In this document: positions 11,002 through 20,656 of the stretch, one piece after another
Position numbering within the stretch: the first letter of the stretch is position 1
Layout: every line of letters starts with the position of its first letter
Made by a program: the position numbers and the translations under genes
Assembly: GCF_029784155.1 (NCBI RefSeq)
Contig: NC_073693.1
Span: forward strand, 22,480,002-22,544,001
Length of the DNA stretch: 64,000 nt
DNA from: Uranotaenia lowii
Lineage: Eukaryota > Arthropoda > Insecta > Diptera > Culicidae
Direction: 5' to 3'
Notes under the pieces: model-generated
Seen by the model: only the letters and a program-made list of their open reading frames with translations
What the model was told of the DNA's origin: nothing
Databases searched by the model: none

Positions 11002-11144
11002 GCAGGATACTTAATTTAGGAACGAACTTGGAATAAAAATTTATCATATCGAGAAATGCCTTTAGTTGTGTGGTTGATTTGGGCTCTAGCACGGCCTTAA
11101 TCGCTTCCACTTTCTCCGGGTTTGGCGAAACTCCCGCCTCCGAC
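11002..11144 (-). pseudogene. gypsy pol remnant: reverse transcriptase thumb
   Basis: The minus strand translates to SEAGVSPNPEKVEAIKAVLE and LKAFLDMINFYSKFVPKLS, the signature of the gypsy RT C-terminal part just before RNase H. It joins in sense with 7679 once the RTE insertion and one duplication copy are removed. Upstream RT motifs are missing because the element breaks at 11144. Confidence 0.8.
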
Positions 11145-11473
11145 ATGAATCTGGTTAAAAAAACAATTATTAACTTATTTCAGTGCTTGTTGCTAAAGAA
11201 AAAAAAAATTTTTTCATGGTTTTCCTATCAAAATTCAATTTTAAAATTTCTAGATATGAATCATGAAGAAGTTTTTCCAATAGAGATCGATTCTGGAGCA
11301 TGTGTTAGACTGTGATTATGTCTGACTTATTTGAAAAAGATCTACAGCTGAAAATTTGTTAGTATGTGTTAAAATTTACAGTTCTTAAGCTTTTCAGTTT
11401 GAAAGCACTGAGAGAACTTTTGTAGAAGAAACTATGTAGGTATATTTTAGTTTTCTGCTCTAAGAGATCTAAT
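11145..11473 (+). repeat. 329-bp direct repeat, copy 2, with protease relic
   Basis: Same orientation and nearly the same sequence as 5173-5501, including the DSGA protease motif on the plus strand. It follows the truncated gypsy RT directly, which makes the gypsy fragment appear trapped between two copies of one older repeat. Confidence 0.75.
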
Positions 11474-11866
11474 ATTTATAATTTTTATTTTCAATTCATT
11501 TCCACAAATTTTTGTTTGCTCCTGGCAACGATTTTTTTTCTAGATTAGTCCTTCAATGCAGGTATTGATATTCAAACTATTTAAAAAAAACTTTATCAGT
11601 TGTGGATAAAAGATATTCAATGGTTTGAAGACCTAGAGAAGAAGATATTTTTTCATTATAAAATAAAACAATTCGATAAAATTTTCTTTTCATTTCTTCT
11701 CAAAACATTATAGATTCAAACAAAGATTTGATGTTTTATTTTTCAACTCTATGTTTCTGAAAACTTTTTGGCACGTTTCTTCAAATTATATAGCATTTTA
11801 AGTCGTAAAGAACGGTAAAGGAACGGCATTTTATTTCCAGAAACAATCCAGATCCAGATCTGCAAT
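11474..11866. other. AT-rich spacer
   Basis: Nothing with coding or repeat structure was recognised. Confidence 0.4.
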
Positions 11867-12442
11867 TTATCTTGCCAGCTTCAACAATGCATACGCTGTT
11901 GCTTCCACCTTTTGCTTTGCTGTTGTATTTTGGACAAATATTGATTTGATAAATTTATGTCGATCAACACCACTGTATAATTTCCTTTCGCCAATTGCCA
12001 TTTGCTTTTGAAAAGCAACGATATTCCAGCTTTCTTTCACACACGGAACATTCTCACTTTCAGCAGTTGAAATCCGAATGCTTATTGTTGTGGCGTAAAA
12101 CATTTGGTTCGGGAACATATTTTTCCAGAGAACTAAAAAACTGAAAATTTAACAGCGATTAGGGTGAAACAAGGGTGAAAAAATATTTCATTTAACTCCG
12201 GAAATTTGTATTTCAATGTTTCAATGTTTTGAGAAAATACTACGCGTTTTGACACTTGAGTCCATAATATCATCATTTTGATCGAAGTGCAAATCGCCAA
12301 TGTTTTCCTCCTTTTCTTCCTCTGTGAATTGGCAGCAGTCTGCAGTAAAAATGTAGCCTACTGTGGTGCTCTCTTGTAGTGAGACAGTACATGAACATAA
12401 ATTTTCTAGCATACAACATTTAAAATTACAAAATTTAAACAT
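11867..12442 (-). CDS. Candidate two-exon gene, unknown product
   Basis: Two minus-strand frames can be joined by splicing. Exon 1 is 12442-12244 and ends before GTAGTA. Exon 2 is 12132-11867, after a run TTTTTTAG. The 111-bp intron removal gives 465 nt, a whole number of codons (154 residues), reading VKTLLWKNMFPNQ across the junction. Exon 1 is cysteine-rich at its start (FCNFKCCMLENLCSC) and acidic near its end; exon 2 is basic. No family is recognised. It could be a lineage-specific gene, a fragment of a larger gene whose 5' exons lie elsewhere, or a transposon-derived relic. The upstream start is not proved. Confidence 0.35.
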
Positions 12443-13250
12443 AATATCTAACGATTTGTAATCAACTGGTTATACAAATGTAGAAAGTAAGCCCCCTCCT
12501 GCCCCTTTGGGATGTTTAACTTCTTCTTAGAATTTGTTTCGGCCTTTCTACTTAGTAAGCAAAAATATCGTATGACGCATTTAGCCAAAAAAACAAAGGC
12601 ATTTCTTGTACCGGGAAAGTTTGATGATGTAAATTGAAAAAAATCTTCATGTATTAAAATTAGTTTCGTGTTAGCTTTTTATCCAGCGTAAATTAACGGA
12701 TTTGGTTGTAGATGGTTATGTATTGACAATTCTAAGAGAGTTGGAATGACGAACCGGTAAAGACATTATGTCACTTGAAGAGTGATTTTGATTAATTTAA
12801 CAACAATTAATTGATACGACATCATGTTTTACGCCCAACTCGTAAAAGTGAGTTTTTTTTCAAATTAGGGTATCAGTTTCTTCTTCTGGTAAATTCAGTT
12901 ATAAACATCCCTGAGAGGAAACTATGAAGAAATTGATATGTACACTATCTTAATCTTCGAAGACTTTACCCTAAGTAATGTAGAATGCATCGATCGAATC
13001 AACGCCAAAAAGGCACATTTACGAAACACTTGCTCGTCCTATTCGTTTCAGCGCTCCGAGTTTCTATACCGAGTACTCAAATGGCAGATTCTAGTGCGAT
13101 TACACGCTCCAAACTACCTGAAACGCTTTCCCTTCTTCTGATTTCTTTCGGGTGGAAGCAAAAAAAAGCTAGGGACCCAATAGCTAAGCAACTTTTATCG
13201 TGGAATTTCTGATCAGAACACGATGAGATCGCGTTTTTCGTACCTACCAT
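12443..13250. other. AT-rich DNA, no gene seen
   Basis: Short frames only (60-75 codons, around 12938-13262) with no domain or splice support. Confidence 0.4.
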
Positions 13251-13800
13251 AACATTGGTCATGTTTTCCCATTTGTGGTCAGCGCGCTCTCGATAGATGG
13301 ACAGAGAAAAACGACCATCGAAGGTCCATGGTTCAAATAAGGTCCCAAAACCTTGTTGGTTGGAGCAAACGTCTGTGATGTGTGCTGGGTGATGCGCGGA
13401 TCGATCTACGCCTCACCTGACCATTCCAGGCGCAAGCGCGTCTCACGTTTATCCCTTCCTTGTAGGTACAAGCTCATCAACGTGAAAACCACACGCGTGT
13501 TCATCAAAACACATTTTCCCGCTTGTCGTCGATCGTTTGGCTACCCGTGTTCAGCATCATCAGATCGGCCGATTGGATTGGGTTGGGTGAGACCTTTGAG
13601 AGTCTGGGCCCGCGGCAAGATCCCTCCCTATTTCTGTCGTCATCGTCATCGTAATGAATCTGGCTTGCTGGCATAGATCAAAAACCACGGGAATGGCCGT
13701 TTCCGTATCGATCCACATCGGGGCGCGCGAGAAGCAAGTTGGATGCGCACAATATAACTTCTAATGGCCGGGGTCCTGTAATCTACACCGAATTTCTTTT
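13251..13800. other. GC-richer, CpG-containing island, probably single copy
   Basis: Base composition shifts to GC-rich with many CpG steps, unlike the flanks. A 107-codon plus frame (13353-13676) exists but shows no recognisable family. The segment has no inverted or direct repeats that would mark a mobile element. It may be regulatory or UTR sequence of a host gene. That is an inference from composition. Confidence 0.35.
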
Positions 13801-15005
13801 TTTCCTGGTGGTTGTTGTGTTCATTTTTTTAGCTTTCAATTTTGGCTTCCTCACCTAAGCTTTTTCCCGGTTAGTTCAGACATATTTGACCTACGCCATC
13901 CACGTTTTCTCGGCGTGAACGGTCTCCGGACGAAAAACACCGACTTACGGACAGTTCTATCAATTTGGTCGGGACTTGACACTGTCTGTGTAGGAAAGTC
14001 TCAAGAGGCCATGCGGTGCACAGTAGTAAGGTTTTAGACTTTTTTACCGAGGAATGAGATGGCACATTCTCCTACTTGGGTGAAGCTTCTGAAATGATCG
14101 AAGAACATTTGGAAAAATAATCTAGTATAAATCCGAAAATATGCAGTGTTAGTCTTTTAAAACATTTTTTTTAAACTAATAATTGGTTTGATTGATTGAT
14201 TTGATTTTTAAATTTTATCATAATTCAAGGAAAATTACGACAAAAATCGGAGTCCCAACCATCTCAGGCACCTGATAGCACCGAAGCTTCTTCAAATGTT
14301 CTATATTATTTTCACAAACCATTGGCTATCTAGGGCACGCGATGGCCCTTCTACGGATGCTGATGGCTTTTTCATTAAAATTAAAAAGAAACATAGGGAG
14401 AAAAGCAGGAAAAAAAAACTCACATCATTGCCATCATTATCGCCACCGCTTTTCAGACAATGATGATCGTCATATTTTTCGCGCTTCGAAAATTCCCTCC
14501 ATTAGAAGTGATTGAGGCGAAGGCTCCATCCCATCAGCTAAGGGAACGACACGATGGCCGTCGCTACTGTCCATCTTGTGGTGACTTCGCGATTGTAGAT
14601 ATTTTTTGTTGTTGTAGAACCTTCTAGGTTCTAGTCCCGCTGCTTCTTGATTCCAATTGCCTTTTCTCCGGTTGGTCACTCTTAGCCAAATAGATGGGCG
14701 AAGCGAGATACCAGAACCGGAGATTTTCTCTCAACAATACTATTATCACCAGGCTAGGGTACCTTGATGTTGGATGTTCTGAGCATCCTAATGATGAGCA
14801 GAGTTTATCGGTTGTTTCCAATCTCGAAGTTCACCATCATCAGCCTACGACGAGTAATAGATACCTTCAAAGGTTTCGGATTGAGTCCTATTCAGGCAGT
14901 TTTGTTGAACTAAAATTTCCTAACTAATAATGTATCGGAATAAGAGAATACACGCTGGCAAAATTATAAGAGAATGATACAAAAACCATATCGCTGATGC
15001 TCGAT
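13801..15005. other. Mixed-composition DNA, no gene recognised
   Basis: Frames of 60-77 codons occur on both strands around 13871-14927 without domains. I see no element ends or splice-supported exons. Confidence 0.4.
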
Positions 15006-15049
15006 GCTGATACTTTTTTTTTGTAATTTCTTTATTTAAGCTGATACTT
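15006..15049 (-). mobile_element. Minimal LINE-tail insertion with 10-bp duplication
   Basis: GCTGATACTT at 15006-15015 is repeated at 15040-15049. The 24 bp between them read on the minus strand as TTAAATAAAGAAATTACAAA followed by A, like the last bases and poly(A) of a LINE. It appears to be an extreme 5' truncation of a target-primed insertion. The tract is short, so coincidence cannot be excluded. Confidence 0.5.
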
Positions 15050-15315
15050 ATTGCAAAAACGATTTTCTTACACTTTTATGATTTAACAATTTTAATGCAT
15101 TAAAAATTCAATCAACAAAAACAAAACCAAAATTTTTTTTAAATATTTTATTTAATTTCTAGCTCAACTAGGTTAACTCAACTAAAATGATGCTGTTGCC
15201 ACTTCCTTAGATAAATTTAAAAACAAATATGACAATTAGAATGCCATAATTTCTGACTAGGTACAATGCGGATATTCGAGGCTTTAGCCAAAGGGGTAAA
15301 CTAAAGAGACTATTG

Positions 15316-16175
15316 TAGGGTTGCCATCCGTCCCGCAAAAGCGGGACATGTCCCGCTTTTTTGTTGAATGTCCCGCTGTCCCGCTTTTCTTCCTGGAAAA
15401 CTTTTACAATGTGTACTGACTAACACTGGAAAAAATCAAACTTTAGTCTTTATTCGCATTCGGTGATGAACACAAAATCTTTTAAATTCGTCTTTTTCTC
15501 AAAATAAGCATCATTTTTCATAGTTTATACAAGAAAATACTGAATAACTCAAAAGATCTTAATATTACAGTAAGATTATGATTCAGTTAAATATTCGTGG
15601 AGCACATTCAACCAATGCAATGTATGAAGAAAAATTGGTTTAGGTTACTTCCAAAAAATGATAGATTATAGAATTTAAGAGATTATTTTTTCCGCTGGAA
15701 TCTAGCTAAATTGCCTTATTTTATACACCACCCTTTTCGACTGAATTGTCCAAAGTATATTAAGGAAGTTTTCTTGAGTTTTCACATTTTCAAACAATTT
15801 GCCAAACAAACAAATGTTTACACAAATTACACAAAGACTTTTTACGTGGTATCAAATCCACTGTTTGCATGTACGACTTGAAATATTTTCTCCCAATAAC
15901 TTGTTAATTCGCGAAGACCGTGTAAAATAACGGGGCATATGGCGAGAAACCTGTGTAAATAGGAGTCATGTATGGAAAACTTAGCGAAATCAGTCGGCGT
16001 TAAAAACCATACTTTGTGTTTTTCTATGGGTGATGGTCAACGTATAAGCACGTATAAGTTTGGCTGTACAATTAGTCTTTTTTAAGTTTTTCTTAAATGT
16101 CCCGCTTTTTTCGGCTGTGTCCCGCTTTTTTTCGAGAAATGTCCCGCTTTTTTCTGAAATTTTCTGGCAAGCCTA
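15316..16175. mobile_element. hAT-like non-autonomous element with GTCCCGC arrays
   Basis: An 860-bp element bracketed by the 8-bp duplication GACTATTG (15308-15315 and 16176-16183). Its ends are TAGGGTTGCCA and, inverted, TAGGCTTGCCA. Eight-bp duplications and such short imperfect ends fit the hAT superfamily. Both subterminal regions carry clustered GTCCCGCTTTT words (left cluster 15330-15388, right cluster 16098-16155), including a facing pair at 15330-15347. hAT transposases bind repeated subterminal words, so these are likely binding sites. There is no transposase frame inside. Confidence 0.8.
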
Positions 16176-16337
16176 GACTATTGTAAAGAGGCGACGTGTG
16201 CCGATTGGAATTTTCGTTTATCTGTCAGAGTCATTCCAATCGCGACCAATCAATTGACAGCCGGGCATGTATATATGTACATGAGTGCGGAATACCTTAC
16301 CTATCGTGAAATTTATAACGATTGCCAATAATATTGA

Positions 16338-17060
16338 TTTTTTTTTTACAATTCGTTTATTTGAAACGGCTCAAACCACTTAGTTTTACGGAGCCAAGAG
16401 ACTTTTTTTTTACAACAGTTGCTTAAGTTTAATTTACAGGGATTTTTCGCATTGTTGTCCATATAATCGTTTTATGGATTCAAGTATAGAGTTCGTCGTT
16501 CATTATTCAATACTATGATAGACAAAAAAGAAAAGGAGCCAGAGAAAAAGGATAGTTAAACGCAGAGATCGATAGATTTAAGATAAAAGTATAATTCGAA
16601 CATATAGTCTAGATCTACCACAGCCAACACATCCCTCACTGGAACGTAAGGTAGTTTACCTCGGGCCCGAAGGGAGTCAATCAAATTCGCTCTGGCGATA
16701 AGATGTTCCTCACACGTCCAAACAATATGCTCGATGTCATGGTAACCCTGACCACAACGACACAAATTGCTGCTAGCGAGATGCCATAGAGTAACGCGTC
16801 CAAAGCACAATGATTGGACATGAGACGGGAAAATGTTTCCCCCCCGTTCCTACGGCCATGCACATGCCGTCCGATCAGGGTACGAAAAACACGTGCTTCG
16901 ATCCATCCAAGTATCATTGTATAGATCAATGCAAGTCAGCCATTCGACTTTGCTTCTTTCTAGACAGTGATACGATGCGAAACAAATGGTCTTGTACGGC
17001 AAGAAGTTTTCTCAAAACACGCTCTTGGCTCATTTTCAACACCTTTCATGCTTCCTAATC
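16338..17060 (-). mobile_element. 5'-truncated, degenerate LINE fragment
   Basis: The minus strand ends in ...AAATAAACGAATTGTAAAAA at 16338, a LINE-type 3' terminus. Upstream lies the C-terminal coding remnant at 16556-16810 and a frame-shifted continuation to about 17060. No target duplication was found, so the limits are approximate. Confidence 0.6.
16556..16810 (-). pseudogene. LINE ORF2 C-terminal zinc-knuckle region
   Basis: The frame contains LWHLASSNLCRCGQGYHDIE followed by HIVWTCEEH and RGKLPYVPVRDVLAVVDLDY. This matches the CCHC-like C-terminus found after the RNase H of insect I/R1/Jockey-type LINEs, where it is thought to bind nucleic acid. The preceding sequence (GRHVHGRRNGGETFSRL) continues the same protein in another frame, so a frameshift near 16800 disables it. 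Confidence 0.75.
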
Positions 17061-17069
17061 TAATATATC

Positions 17070-17269
17070 CGACTATAATTTTCATAACTTTCATTTGATA
17101 TTCTTCCTGTAAGAATGTATACTTCACCGAAATGCCATTAATCATTAAATTAAAAACATACACATAATACATTAATTCCATAACAGGTCCCACGAAGCTA
17201 TGGTATCGTTGGCGAAACTGCGGTGAATCCGTGCACCCATGGTGGATTATCTACATACATACATACATA
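17070..17269 (+). repeat. Dispersed repeat ending in (TACA)n, internally deleted copy
   Basis: The 3' part (TTGGCGAAACTGCGGTG then CGTGCACCCATGG and a TACATACA tail) recurs inverted at 55253-55410. This copy lacks about 60 bp present in the other, between CACGAAGCTATGGTATCG and TTGGCGAAACT. The simple-repeat tail suggests a retroposon 3' end. A Tc1-type end lies directly against the tail. Confidence 0.6.
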
Positions 17270-17638
17270 CAGTGACGGACAAAACCTTAAGACCACTTCT
17301 CATCAAAATCAGATAAAGCTTTAATACCTACTCTAGGGTTGAAAATATGATGTTCTTATTTGTTTAACGCATAGTTATAAACTCCATAAACAACATCATA
17401 CACCTTGCAAGTTTTTGGGAAATCCTAAAATTGGATGACCTTATAACCAAAAAAAAATTATGCGACAAAATATAAGACCACTTACAATTACACGCTATCT
17501 CAAAAATCACTTAACAGAACGTCACAAAATTTTGCACATGTAAACATTACATTAATAGTTAGAATCACTGTAAATTTCATCATTTTCCATCAAATGAAAG
17601 TGTTGCATTTTTTTCGAATACAGTCCTTACCATCGAAG
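17270..17638. mobile_element. Single end of a Tc1-like transposon
   Basis: CAGTGACGGACAAAACCTTA starts right after TA inside the TACA tail, as expected for a Tc1 element. A second copy of the AAGACCACTT word occurs about 190 bp further in (17475-17484), resembling the inner direct repeat of IR/DR-type Tc1 ends. No transposase and no opposite end were found. The remainder appears lost, possibly at the boundary with the next element. Confidence 0.55.
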
Positions 17639-18607
17639 ACACGGAAAATAAAAAAAAGATAAAATTTACCTTTTTTGCGAGGTGTTTTTTTTTCACCCCT
17701 CTTTCGCGGTAAATTTTACCTTTTTTTAATTCACCTAGCAAAAAGGTAAATTTTACCTTTTTCGCATTCACCTAGCAAAATAGTAAATAATACCGTTTTC
17801 CCATTCACTGATTTAAAAGGTAAACGCTAGATGGTTTGGTTGATTTCTTTAATAAAAATGGAAACAAAATTCTTTCAAAAATGTATATTTATTTGAAATA
17901 AAAAGGGACTTTTCCACTATATTTAATTTTGAAATGTATCACGGTGTTTAAAAAAAATATTGAGGTAAGTCTTTTTTTCGCCAGGCTTGTAGCAATTCGG
18001 CTTCGCGTTCTTCCGCGACATATTTTATTTATTTTTTATTTACATAGTATTCCGTCTCACGACATAACTTGACGAACATAATGGCCACTGAATCCTCCTG
18101 TACTGCTTTAACGCATTCATGGCCTTCTCCGTTCGACTAATTCGGTCAGGTCCGGCTTTTCCGAAATGATATCTAGAGGATGACGTGGAATACACCTCGA
18201 AGCTGGGCTGATCTGAAACAAAAGCAAAGTATTATGACGAGAACCAGCAAAACTAAATGATATCTAAGAAAACACTTACCATTCTGTTCCGATTTTCTCA
18301 TATCGGCACGAAACGAAACTTCCCTTCTGAACGACAAAACAGCTTAACCTCAATAAACGGATTCGGCAAATAGTTACTAATTTTCGAGATGAATTGTACC
18401 GTTTTGTTTAGCTCAATCCAGGTCAATTTCACCTCGCTGCGAGGTAAGATTTAACTTTTTTGGATTCACCTTTTTTCTCGGTGAATTAACCTTTTACCTC
18501 GCTGGGAGGTGAGTTTCACCTCGAAGAGGTAGAAGCTATCTTTTTGGCTTTCACGAGCGTTCACCTTGCTATCTCGGTAGATTTTACCTTCTCATTATTT
18601 TCCGTGT
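17639..18607. mobile_element. TIR element with ACACGGAAAATAA ends
   Basis: ACACGGAAAATAA at 17639 is matched inverted at the right end (18595-18607). The subterminal zones are full of short alternating words such as GGTAAAATTTACC and CGAGGTGAAACTCACC, many of them palindromic. The element encloses a short spliced frame on the minus strand and a 50-bp LINE tail fragment at about 18040-18092. I could not identify the target duplication or the superfamily. Confidence 0.6.
18040..18301 (-). CDS. Candidate 64-residue spliced ORF inside a TIR element
   Basis: Exon 1 (18301-18280) starts with MRKSEQN and ends before GTAAGT. Exon 2 (18212-18040) follows TTTTGTTTCAG. The 67-bp intron has consensus ends and a good pyrimidine tract, and the joined frame is 195 nt including the stop. 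It contains FEVYSTSSSRYHFGKAGPDR and RTEKAMNALKQYRRI. The last residues (about SSYVVRRNTM) and the stop are supplied by a LINE 3' tail related to 48967-49018, so the native C-terminus is lost or replaced. Product unknown. It may be a captured host exon pair or a relic of the element's own gene. Confidence 0.35.
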
Positions 18608-19721
18608 AGTGTCACGGTTTTAACAAATTCTACCCTGAACGTAAAGTCTGAAATAAAAAATAGTACAAGTAAACAAAAAACATCATATACTTGGATTGAA
18701 AACCGGCATTAAAAATTACAGTATAGCTACCATGTATGTCGAAAATAATTACAGAAAACGTGTTCTTTTTACCTCTAGGGCCCCTTAAAATATGTAGTAT
18801 CTCAAAGTAAAGATTTTAACTCAATTAAACTTGCGCTAAAATTGTCTTTCATCTTACATTTGAAAGTTGAACCGTTCAGTCAAAACTTTTTGTTTAATCA
18901 TCAACCTAACTTGTCTTGAGAAAAAATAACTCTAATGGGTTAAATTTGAAATCCAATGAAAAAAAAACCTTATTTATCTTCGACAACGCCCTATACTTAT
19001 TAAATTGACAAATATAATATTGAGCATTAACGGCAAAATCTCATTAATTCACAATCAAACACTTAATTTTACATCCCTCAAAATCCGCTGTATGACAATA
19101 TTCAAAACTCGGTTCCACTTAATGGCCAATTTTCGACAGCAAACATCGAGCAAACATTAGTCTGCATGTTCTTCGAGGTAAGTAATCCACGGAATATCCA
19201 AGACCCAAAATCGAGCCAAACTTTCAATTTCTTTTCATAAGCTGCTGTTTATCACATTTTTTCGGAAAAAACTCCTCCTCCAATGTTATCTAAGGTAAGA
19301 TACAATTTGAGAGTGATTTTCTAGCTTAATTTTTTTTTAATTATAAATGGTTTTATAAAGGCATTTTACTTACAAAGTTTTTATGTGCCGGGAGTAATCG
19401 TCGCGGCTACTCAACTGTTAATTCAAATCTTATTATAGGAAAGGAAAGGGGATTAACTGGGGTCATTTCCAAGACTGGTTTCCGTCAGGGTCCGGTGGTG
19501 GCTTCCTGTAGCTGTGATTTCGAAAGCTACCTCAGGTTTCCTGGCCAGCCTTCTTTCTGGTGTTGTAGGACCCATCGAATGAAAGTTTGTTCTTTTAAAT
19601 AGAAGAAACGATTCTAGCTTAATGAAATAATGAAAAAAAAAAGTATTGATTTTACCTGTCATGGTTTCACAAGAAAGCCGTTTTAGCAGTATCATCATTC
19701 AAACTTTTTCCAGGAACCGCT
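18608..19721. other. AT-rich DNA with weak coding traces
   Basis: At 19453-19698 a minus-strand frame is GC-richer than its surroundings (MGPTTPERRLARKPEVAFEI) and sits after a possible short intron. Its relation to the candidate gene upstream at 19722-19929 is unclear. No other feature was recognised. Confidence 0.3.
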
Positions 19722-19929
19722 TTATTGACTTATCTTCGCCAGTTTTTTTTTCAAATCGTTTGGTTTAAGCCCCTCCGTTTTTAGTGAGACGGAAGACGGA
19801 ACATATAATTTCTTAAAGCTATACATGAAAAATTCACAGGAAAGATGAATAAATTAAAATACTCACCTGATAATCCGGGTGTTTCAAATCATAAAATTTT
19901 CTACCGCTGATGCAAATGGGTCCAATTCT
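19722..19929 (-). CDS. Candidate 3' exons of a spliced gene, unknown product
   Basis: A 63-nt exon (19929-19867; RIGPICISGRKFYDLKHPDYQ is 21 residues, core GRKFYDLKHPDYQ) follows CTCATTTTTAG and ends at a GTGAGT donor. A 55-bp intron separates it from a terminal exon (19811-19722; KLYVPSSVSL then LKPNDLKKKLAKISQ, stop). Both exons are in phase 0. Upstream, 20060-20000 and 20219-20100 read open in segments that look coding, but the junctions there are unclear, including one gap of only 28 bp. It may be a decayed gene. No family recognised. Confidence 0.3.
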
Positions 19930-20390
19930 CTAAAAATGAGAAATAATGAAATGAAACTTGGAAGCATTAGTTTTGCTTCGATATTCAATGGATTTTGATA
20001 GTGCTAACAAGCCAAACAAATACTGCTGAACTTCGTAATCCGTTTCAAACTTTTGGAAAAGAATAAAATTTTAGACGACAATCGAGAAAAACATTGCCTA
20101 CTTGATGCAATATCGCATAGAAGACACGACGTATTAGCATTGTATACATCGTTTAGATGTATTATTCCAACAGCAATCCATAATACCACTACATCATCTC
20201 CAGAAATTACATAGTCCATCGTTACATTTTTATGCTGTTTAAGTGCAAAAATGATCTATTTTGAAGAACTATTCAACCAAGTAGGCTTACAACACATAAG
20301 TATGTATTAGAACCAATGATGCCAAATAACTATTTGCATTTTTGATCCCGTACGAACTTCGATTTGCTGGCAACTATATGATTGTGATAA

Positions 20391-20630
20391 TTATTGATTT
20401 TTTTTATGTTTTTCAAACATAATAAAATCTCGATATCCTTTACACTTAATAAAAACAAACTTTTGCAGTAAGAGTATTATTATTAAAAAGTTTAATGTCC
20501 ACCTCAATAAACGGTAACTGTTACTTTCCAAACCCGAAGTAATCTGGTCTAATATACTCTCAACTTTGTAAGGAAATACTACTAAGCATTTTTGCTTGTA
20601 TTCAATTTCAGAACTTAAAATGCCGTTCAT
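20391..20630 (-). other. Possible coding relic on the minus strand
   Basis: A 79-codon frame has protein-like composition in its first half (SEIEYKQKCLVVFPYKVES and SGLESNSYRLLR). It lies upstream of the candidate exons at 19.7-20.2 kb on the same strand. No domain or splice partner is certain. Confidence 0.2.
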
Positions 20631-20656
20631 TCATTCTTTCTTGAATGCTTACTGTA

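Larger units (their letters stand above)
5502..11144 (-). mobile_element. Truncated Ty3/gypsy retrotransposon split by an RTE element
   Basis: Reading on the minus strand, the reverse transcriptase thumb lies at 11144-11002. It is interrupted by the RTE insertion at 10989-7680. Coding resumes at 7679 with the RNase H region, the integrase zinc finger (7266-6652), the integrase core (6725-6207) and the integrase C-terminus (6200-5775), and is followed by an LTR. Several frameshifts and at least one stop show that it is dead. Gag, protease, most of the RT and the 5' LTR are absent. The inner break at 11144/11145 abuts a duplicated repeat, which suggests rearrangement rather than simple decay. 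Confidence 0.8.

Noticed and set aside
5173..11473. The 329-bp direct repeats as LTRs of the gypsy element
   Set aside because: They contain a protease relic in the opposite orientation, lack TG...CA ends, and a better LTR with a purine tract lies at 5502-5706.
13353..13676. 107-codon plus frame as a gene
   Set aside because: No homology, no splice context. Only a composition signal.
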